Assembly: GCF_001279695.1 (NCBI RefSeq) | Contig: NZ_LGDD01000307.1 | Coordinates: forward strand, 30,405 to 94,404 | Direction: 5' to 3' | Length of the DNA: 64,000 nucleotides | Origin: Streptomyces sp. WM6378 | GTDB lineage: Bacteria; Actinomycetota; Actinomycetes; Streptomycetales; Streptomycetaceae | In this document: positions 58,845-64,000 of the stretch, in pieces | Numbering within the stretch: position 1 is the first letter of the stretch | Layout: the number at the start of each line of letters is the position of its first letter | Translations under genes and position numbers: made by a program | Notes under the pieces: generated by a model | The model's input: only the letters and a program-made list of their open reading frames with translations | What the model was told of the DNA's origin: nothing | Databases searched by the model: none

Positions 58845-59504
58845 TTGACGACATCCCTTGCCAGCAGTGCCTTCGACTCGCTCCGCCTCGACGCCGTGCC
58901 CGACCAGGACACCCTGCGCCGGACCTACGAACTCCCCGGCGCCGCTGCCGTACGCAAGCAGATGGCCGAACTCACCGAACAGACCCGGCAGTTGATCGGC
59001 TGCTCGTCGCTGGTCCTGATCGCCAGCGCGGACGCCGAGGGCAACTGCGACGTATCGCCGCGCGGCGGACCCGCCGGGTTCGTCGCCGTCCTGGACTCAC
59101 GGACGGTGGCGATACCGGACGCGACCGGCAACAAGCGTCTGGACACCCTGCAGAACGTCATCGCCACCGGACGGGCCGGGCTGCTGTTCGTCATCCCGGG
59201 GCGCACCACGACGCTCAGGGTGAACGGCCGGGCCTGTGTCTCCACCCGGCCGGAGCTGCTGTCGCAGCTGACCGCCGTGGGCAAGCCGCCGGCCAGTGCG
59301 TTGGTCCTGGGCATCGAGGAGGTCTACCCGCACTGCCCCAAGTCGCTGCTGCGCAGCGCGGCCTGGAAGCCGCAGGAGTGGCTGCCGGCGGACGCCCAGC
59401 CGGCCTCGGCCGAGGTGACGCTGGCCCAGCTGCGGATGCCGGAGCTGACGATCGCCGACATCGAGCAGGCGGAGGCGGACTCGCTGAAGTACCGGTACGA
59501 GTAA
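58845..59504 (+). CDS. Pyridoxamine 5'-phosphate oxidase-family FMN protein
   Basis: A 219-residue split-barrel flavoprotein. Cues: CSSLVLIASADAEGNCDVSP, then RGGPAGFVAVLDSRTVAIPD, NVIATGRAGLLFVIPGR and HCPKSLLRSAAWKPQEW, which match the MSMEG_1061/PPOX-type family. Such proteins reduce or bind small hydrophobic substrates via FMN or F420. TTG 58845 is used because the frame upstream is not coding-like. It converges with the caspase-like gene. Confidence 0.88.
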   Translation: MTTSLASSAFDSLRLDAVPDQDTLRRTYELPGAAAVRKQMAELTEQTRQLIGCSSLVLIASADAEGNCDVSPRGGPAGFVAVLDSRTVAIPDATGNKRLDTLQNVIATGRAGLLFVIPGRTTTLRVNGRACVSTRPELLSQLTAVGKPPASALVLGIEEVYPHCPKSLLRSAAWKPQEWLPADAQPASAEVTLAQLRMPELTIADIEQAEADSLKYRYE

Positions 59505-59556
59505 GAGCCTGTGGCTGCTGGGCCACCGGCCGGCGGCGGACTTCACCCGACCCCGC

Positions 59557-60918
59557 TCAGCGCCCGGCGGCCGGCACCGCGTGCAGTTGCTCCAGACGGC
59601 GCTGTACGGCCTCCAGTGCGCCACGCTGGCGGCCCGGCACCTGTCGGCGCAGGGCGACCAGCGGCGGGGCCAGCGGCCGGGCGCGTTCCGGGTCGCGGAG
59701 CTGCTCCCACTGGTGGTGCGCGCGGTCGACCGCGCCTTGGACGTCGGCGTCGTCGGTGGTCTGCCCGCGAGCGAGCCGGGCCTGCGCCGAGGCCATCCAC
59801 AACTCGCAGGACCGGGCCGGTTCCCCGGCGAGCCGGGCGAGGTCGGCACGGACCTCCAGCCAGTGGATCGCCTCCAGCGAGCCGGGCCCGTACGCACGCA
59901 GCGCCTCGCTCTCCCACATCGCCGCCATGGAGGCCGCCTCACCGTGGCGCCCCGCGCCCGCGGCGGCGAGGATCGCCGGATGCGGGTCGGCCGCGGCCGG
60001 CGGTGCGGGCTGCTGCCCGACCGGGGCCCGGCCGGGGTCGGCGGGCACACCGTCGATGGCCAGGTGGAGGGCGTCGCCGGGGCCCGCCCGGTCCGCCGCG
60101 TACGCGTGGAGTTCGGCGAGCGAGGGCTGGGCGCCGCCGCGCCACACCTCGGCGTACACCTTCAGATAGTCGGGGGTGGCGATGGTCCGGCGCGGTGCGG
60201 GCGCGGTGATCCGTCCGTACAGGCGGACACCGTGGCCGAGGGCGAGGCCCTCCTGCCGCAGCCGCTGCCAGGCCTCCTGGCCGGCGACCAGGTCGACGAC
60301 CACCGTGGTGGTGCCTGGCCGGCGCACCTGGAACTCGTGCGCCAGCCAGGCCCAGGGAAGGCCGGTGTAGCGCACGGTCGCCCGGGTCGTGCGGGCGAGT
60401 GCGACATGGATCCGCTGTTGTTTGGCGTCCACGTGCAACTGGCCCGCCAGGTACACGAACAGCGGGCCGGGCGTGGCCGCCACGGCGCGGATCCGGGTCA
60501 GCACGGTCTGCGGGTCGACCGGGTCGGCGAGCTCCACGACGGTGGCCGCGCCGGTACCGGTCAGCACGCCCGGGGCGACCGCGGCCAGGCCCGGCAGGAC
60601 CGACGCCGCGTCGATGAGACGGCCCTTGTTCGCCGGAGCGGCCGCCAGTAGCAGCGCCGTCCCCGGGTCCTCCCCCTTGATCAGCACAGCAGCACCGTAT
60701 CCGGTCGGCCCGTACGGCGCCTCGCCGATCGCCCGGATGCAGGTCCGTGCGTGCGGGCCGCGGCACACCTCGCCGTCCGGGACGGAGCCCGCCCCGCGTA
60801 CGGCGGCGACGAGTTCGAGCCATTCGCAAAGAGCGCCGCGCGGGCCCGTCGGGCGCCGGGCGCCCCGGACTGCGGGGCCTGCGGCTGTCTGGTGGCTCAC
60901 ACTTTCCTGACGGATCAT
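59557..60918 (-). CDS. Degenerate caspase-fold protein with helical (TPR-like) C-terminus
   Basis: A 453-residue cytosolic protein. Residues ~75-290 follow the order of a caspase/CHAT domain: a strand-helix pair (ATVVELADPVDPQTVLTRIR), the strand normally ending in SGHG here reads FVYLAGQLHVDA (154-165), and the strand normally ending in DACHSG reads TTVVVDLVAGQEAW (204-217). The final YLKVYAEVWRGG and PSLAELHAYAADR fit the fold's end. Both catalytic residues are therefore absent. Residues ~325-450 are repeated helices (LEAIHWLEVRADLARLAGEP). No protease activity is expected; a scaffold or sensor role is inference. Confidence 0.6.
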   Translation of the reverse strand: MIRQESVSHQTAAGPAVRGARRPTGPRGALCEWLELVAAVRGAGSVPDGEVCRGPHARTCIRAIGEAPYGPTGYGAAVLIKGEDPGTALLLAAAPANKGRLIDAASVLPGLAAVAPGVLTGTGAATVVELADPVDPQTVLTRIRAVAATPGPLFVYLAGQLHVDAKQQRIHVALARTTRATVRYTGLPWAWLAHEFQVRRPGTTTVVVDLVAGQEAWQRLRQEGLALGHGVRLYGRITAPAPRRTIATPDYLKVYAEVWRGGAQPSLAELHAYAADRAGPGDALHLAIDGVPADPGRAPVGQQPAPPAAADPHPAILAAAGAGRHGEAASMAAMWESEALRAYGPGSLEAIHWLEVRADLARLAGEPARSCELWMASAQARLARGQTTDDADVQGAVDRAHHQWEQLRDPERARPLAPPLVALRRQVPGRQRGALEAVQRRLEQLHAVPAAGR

Positions 60919-61007
60919 CACCCCTGGCTCCGTGTAGGCATCACATAGTTCGTGGAGACACCGCACACCGCACCCCCCACACGCCTCAACACCCCGGAGA
61001 AGTCCGC

Positions 61008-62054
61008 ATGTTCTTCCGCCTCGACGAGTTATCCGTTCCGATCGTCCAGTCGCCCATGGCCGGCGGCGCCTCCACCCCCGAACTGGTCGCGGCCGTCAAC
61101 AGTGCCGGGGGCCTCGGGTTCCTGGCCGCCGGGTACCGCAGCGCCCAGGGCATGCGGGAGCAGCTCGTCCGCACCCGTGGACTGACCTCGCGGCCGTTCG
61201 GCGTCAATCTCTTCGTGCCGGGGTCCTCGGATCCGAGCGCCGTCGAGGCCGTCGGCGCGTACCGCGAGCAACTGCGCGCCGAGGCCGACCGGTTCGAGCT
61301 CACCCTGCCCGTGCCCGGCTCCGGGGCCGACGACGACGGATGGACGGAGAAGATCGAGGTGCTCCTGAGCGAGCCCGCGCCCCTCGTCTCCTTCACGTTC
61401 GGGCTGCCCTCGTCCGGGATCGTGGAGGCCCTGCAGCGGGCGGGCAGCCACCTCGTGGCCACCGTCACCACGCCCGCCGAGGCCGTGGCGGCGGAGGCCG
61501 TGGGCGTGGACTCGCTGTGTGTACAGGGGCCGTTGGCGGGCGGCCACCGCGCCACGCACGACATCGCGGCGCGGCCGGAGGAGGTGCCGCTGCTCGACCT
61601 GCTGGCCTCGGTACGCGCCCGCGTACGGCTCCCGCTCATCGCCGCCGGCGGGCTCGGCACGGGCGAGGACGTCGCCGCCGTGCTGCGGGCCGGGGCGTGC
61701 GCCGCCCAGCTCGGCACGCTCTATCTGCGCGCGGAGGAATCGGGTGCCTCGCGGACGCACAAGGACGCCCTCGTCGATGCGCGCTTCACGACGACGGCCG
61801 TCACCCGGGCCTTCTCCGGGCGCCCGGCCCGCGGCCTGCGCAACCACTTCATCGACACCTACGACGCCACGGCCCCCAGCGCCTACCCGCAGGTGCACCA
61901 CCTGACCCGCGCGCTGCGCTCGGCCGCCGCCGAGGCCGGGGACGCCGAGCGGCTGCACCTGTGGGCCGGGGCGCGCCACCGCCTCGCCCGCAGCGCCCCG
62001 GCCGCCGAGATCACCCGGACCCTCTGGGAGGAGACCCGCGCCGCGCGGCGCTGA
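61008..62054 (+). CDS. Nitronate monooxygenase, TTA codon at position 8
   Basis: A 348-residue FMN TIM-barrel enzyme that oxidises alkyl nitronates with O2. Cues: PIVQSPMAGGASTPELVAAV at the start, FLAAGYRSAQGM, VSFTFGLPSSGIVEAL and LIAAGGLGTGEDVAAVLRAG then CAAQLGTLYLRAEESGAS at the phosphate-binding end. The class is typical of actinobacteria. Codon 8 is TTA (61029-61031), which in streptomycetes needs the bldA tRNA, so production may be limited to late growth. It diverges from the caspase-like gene with 89 bp between starts. Confidence 0.93.
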   Translation: MFFRLDELSVPIVQSPMAGGASTPELVAAVNSAGGLGFLAAGYRSAQGMREQLVRTRGLTSRPFGVNLFVPGSSDPSAVEAVGAYREQLRAEADRFELTLPVPGSGADDDGWTEKIEVLLSEPAPLVSFTFGLPSSGIVEALQRAGSHLVATVTTPAEAVAAEAVGVDSLCVQGPLAGGHRATHDIAARPEEVPLLDLLASVRARVRLPLIAAGGLGTGEDVAAVLRAGACAAQLGTLYLRAEESGASRTHKDALVDARFTTTAVTRAFSGRPARGLRNHFIDTYDATAPSAYPQVHHLTRALRSAAAEAGDAERLHLWAGARHRLARSAPAAEITRTLWEETRAARR

Positions 62055-62157
62055 GACCGTCGATGAGCGGCTTCCCGGCCCACCCCGGGAGCCCGCTCGC
62101 CCTGCGAACGGCGTTACGGTGAAGGTCGTTTCAGCACCGTTCACCCCAAGGACCTCC

Positions 62158-62883
62158 ATGCCGATCAGCACAGTCCCGTACACCGCGGTGGACGGATCAG
62201 CGCCCCGACTCCTCGACGTGTACCGCCCCGAGAGCGCCCCGGCGACCACGCCGGCCGTGCTGCTCTGGCACGGCATGGCCCCCGACACGCGGTTCGAGGT
62301 CGGCGCCCTCGCCGAGGAGACGGCCTCGCACGGGCTGACCGTGTTCGTGCCGGACTGGCGCTCGGACGCCCCCGACGGCGGCCGCGCGCACCTCGTGGCT
62401 TCGCTGCGGTACGTGCGCGAGAACGCGGCCGGCTTCGGCGCCGACCCGGAGCGGCTCGTGGTGGCGGGCTGGTCGGCGGGGGCGGGCGCCGCGATCGGCA
62501 CGGCGCTGCGCCCGGGCCTCACGGACGGCCGGCTCCCGAAGGCGGTCGTCGGCATCGCCGGTCTGTACTGGCGCCCCGCCCGCAGCACGGGCACCGTCCC
62601 CCTGGAGGACCTGGCCGCGGCGACGACGCCCGAGGTGCCCGTCGTGCTGATCCACGGCACGGCGGACTCGGCGGTCGAGAGCCACCACTCCCGCGACTTC
62701 CTCACCGCGCTGGAGAAGCGGCACTGGCCCGCGAGCCTGCACGAGGCGGAGACCGATCACGCGGGGATCATCATGACCGCGTACGACCCCGAGCTCGGCC
62801 ACTGCGTGCCCGCCACCGGCGCCGACGCCCTGCGGGCCGGCCGGGAGACGGCCCGGATCCTCGCGGAGGCGGCGCTCGGCTGA
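62158..62883 (+). CDS. Alpha/beta hydrolase (esterase/lipase type)
   Basis: A 241-residue alpha/beta hydrolase. PAVLLWHGMAPDTRFE supplies the oxyanion region, VVAGWSAGAGAAIGTAL the GxSxG nucleophile elbow, VVLIHGTADSAVES the acid, and EAETDHAGIIM the His. There is no signal peptide. The reaction is probably ester or thioester hydrolysis on a small molecule. The ATG at 62158 follows AAGGACC. It begins 103 bp after the monooxygenase stop. Confidence 0.9.
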   Translation: MPISTVPYTAVDGSAPRLLDVYRPESAPATTPAVLLWHGMAPDTRFEVGALAEETASHGLTVFVPDWRSDAPDGGRAHLVASLRYVRENAAGFGADPERLVVAGWSAGAGAAIGTALRPGLTDGRLPKAVVGIAGLYWRPARSTGTVPLEDLAAATTPEVPVVLIHGTADSAVESHHSRDFLTALEKRHWPASLHEAETDHAGIIMTAYDPELGHCVPATGADALRAGRETARILAEAALG

Positions 62884-62988
62884 CGCCCGGGGAGCTCGCG
62901 CGGCTCGCGGTCGCGGCCCTTGGGAGCCACCCGGCCCCCGGGGCCCCACGTGGCTCGTACCGGCCGGTGCGGCCATGCTGGAAGCGTG

Positions 62989-63378
62989 ATGACCGTCCTG
63001 CTGGTAGCCACCGACGAGGAAGCGGCCGTGCTGCGCGAGCGCATTCACCAGAACCGCCACTTCCGCGTCATCGCGCACACCCCGAGCCCCCAGCTCGCCC
63101 TGGCGCAGGCGCATGTCCTGCTGCCCGACGTCACCGTCCTCGACCCCAGCATGGACGGGGACAGCGATCCGGCGGCCCTGTTCACGGGGCTGCGCTCGCT
63201 GACCCCGCCGAGCGGCGTGATCCTGCGGACGACGCCCGCCACCTCCGTGCTGCCGGAGCTGCACGCCGTCCTTGAGGAGGGCGCCGTCCACGTGGCGGCC
63301 CGGGACGATCACGACGCGCTCATGGCGGCCCTGATCACGATCGGGCGGCGCAGGGAGAGCTGCGACCCCGACCAGTGA
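62989..63378 (+). CDS. Atypical receiver-like protein
   Basis: A 129-residue stand-alone domain with the topology of a response-regulator receiver: TVLLVATDEEAAVLRERI, then LLPDVTVLDPSMDGDSDP with an Asp at the phosphorylation position, VILRTTP and VHVAARDDHDALM. The acidic pocket after strand 1 is weak (VATDEE) and the usual Lys is missing, so phosphorylation is doubtful. It could be a pseudo-receiver. ATG 62989 or GTG 62986 can start it. Confidence 0.65.
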   Translation: MTVLLVATDEEAAVLRERIHQNRHFRVIAHTPSPQLALAQAHVLLPDVTVLDPSMDGDSDPAALFTGLRSLTPPSGVILRTTPATSVLPELHAVLEEGAVHVAARDDHDALMAALITIGRRRESCDPDQ

Positions 63379-63477
63379 CCCGGGGCGGACGGCTCCAACA
63401 TGCGGGCGCGGGCCGGCGGCGAGACAATGGTGGGGTCTATGTGCCGGTATGCCGAATTCCTGAGAGCGAGGGTCTTC

Positions 63478-64000
63478 GTGACGCCGTCACCGAGCAGTGC
63501 CGATACCACCGCGGATCAGCGCCCGCCCGCCGATTCGAGCGCCGCCGCGTGCGGGGCTCCGTGCTGGGTGAGCCTGATGGCCCGCGACCTGGGTGCAGCG
63601 CTCGACTTCTACGGCGCGACGATGGGCTGGACGTTCCGGACCGGGTCGCTCGGTGAGGAGTTCCGGGTGGCGTTGGCGGACGGGGTTCCGGTGGCCGGGA
63701 TCGGGGCGCTGGCGCCGTCCCTCCAGGTCGCGGTCGCCTGGACGCCGTACTTCGCGGTCGAGGACGCCGATGTCACCGCGGCCCGCATCCGCGAGCGGGG
63801 CGCCACCGTCGCGGTCGGCCCCGTCGCCCTGCACACCGGGCGCGGCGCGCTGGCCGCCGACCGCGACGGGGCCGTCTTCGGGATCTGGCAGGGACGGCTC
63901 CTGTCGAACTGGGAGACGTGGCGCGACACCGCGCCCGCCTGGACGCGGCTGCACACCCGCAACGCCTTCGACGCCGCGATCTTCTACGGGGAGGTCCTCG
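63478..64000 (+). CDS. VOC-domain protein, 3' end cut by window edge
   Basis: At least 174 residues of a VOC protein: CWVSLMARDLGAALDFYGAT opens the first domain and GPVALHTGRGALAADRDGAV closes it. A second domain starts near WTRLHTRNAFDAAIFYGEVL, so the full protein is probably a tandem VOC pair of the CFP32 (glyoxalase-like) type. The GTG at 63478 is used. Family members bind small toxic or metabolic ligands. Confidence 0.85.
   Translation, partial: MTPSPSSADTTADQRPPADSSAAACGAPCWVSLMARDLGAALDFYGATMGWTFRTGSLGEEFRVALADGVPVAGIGALAPSLQVAVAWTPYFAVEDADVTAARIRERGATVAVGPVALHTGRGALAADRDGAVFGIWQGRLLSNWETWRDTAPAWTRLHTRNAFDAAIFYGEVL

Noticed and set aside
1..64000. CRISPR arrays, tRNA/rRNA genes, insertion sequences, or a large biosynthetic gene cluster
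   Set aside because: No regularly spaced identical repeats, tRNA cloverleaf sequences, transposase genes, or PKS/NRPS/terpene/lanthipeptide genes were seen on reading both strands.

Overview
The window reads as chromosomal DNA of a Streptomyces or very close actinomycete. Base composition is very GC-rich with strong G/C at third codon positions. GTG and TTG starts are frequent, and short 1-8 bp gene overlaps (ATGA, GTGA) are common. Typical streptomycete families are present: a gvpOAFGJLSK gas vesicle operon, an MmyB-type regulator, an ANTAR protein, a SigB/SigF-type sigma factor, Holin-X and DUF6204 proteins, and rare TTA leucine codons in two genes. I found no tRNA, rRNA, CRISPR array, intact transposon or large secondary-metabolite cluster.

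Layout. 1-10.9 kb: a two-component system (histidine kinase cut by the window edge) diverges from a GT2 glycosyltransferase, a DUF2064 nucleotidyltransferase-like protein and a methyltransferase. Further on are a membrane-bound molybdopterin oxidoreductase and a polytopic GT87-type mannosyltransferase that look like members of the same cell-surface cluster. The cluster is interrupted by a frameshifted secreted S53 peptidase with its TrmB-like regulator, and by a VOC gene flanked by a duplicated sequence. 10.9-18.6 kb: regulator, SnoaL-like and GGCT-like proteins, a GNAT enzyme, a secreted GH6 glycosidase, small proteins, a serine hydrolase and a protein with Ig-like repeats and a crystallin-type calcium motif. 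18.6-26.6 kb: a divergent inositol-phosphatase homologue, a DUF2993 membrane protein, an APC permease, a holin/phosphatase fusion, a zinc-ribbon micro-protein, an MBL hydrolase and a DedA protein. 26.6-33.6 kb: an aminotransferase-fold protein with no lysine at all, then a stress-signalling block (GAF-ANTAR, PAS/GAF, SigB-type sigma factor, CBS protein, PAP2-diacylglycerol kinase fusion).

33.5-37.1 kb is the gas vesicle operon, transcribed leftwards; its gvpJ has a TTA codon. 37.3-48.5 kb holds mixed housekeeping and surface genes: MBL hydrolase, Holin-X, methyltransferases, a SigE-family sigma factor, an M48 protease, DUF5107, DUF6204, PASTA and LapA proteins. 48.6-50.6 kb is a GntR regulator followed by adenosine deaminase, linked by a shared palindromic operator that in the deaminase gene lies in the first codons. 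50.5-57.7 kb is a peptidase island: a secreted S15 Xaa-Pro peptidase, then a tight M55-M20-S9-S66 operon that suits breakdown or recycling of D-amino-acid-containing muropeptides. 57.8-64 kb holds flavin and FMN enzymes, a degenerate caspase-fold protein with a helical tail, a nitronate monooxygenase with a TTA codon at position 8, an alpha/beta hydrolase, a receiver-like protein and a VOC protein cut by the right edge.

The strongest leads are the degenerate caspase-fold protein, the lysine-free aminotransferase, the metal-site-depleted IMPase homologue, the 290-bp tail-to-tail antisense overlap between the sigma factor and the PAS/GAF gene, the palindrome array after dedA, and the operator placed inside the adenosine deaminase coding start.
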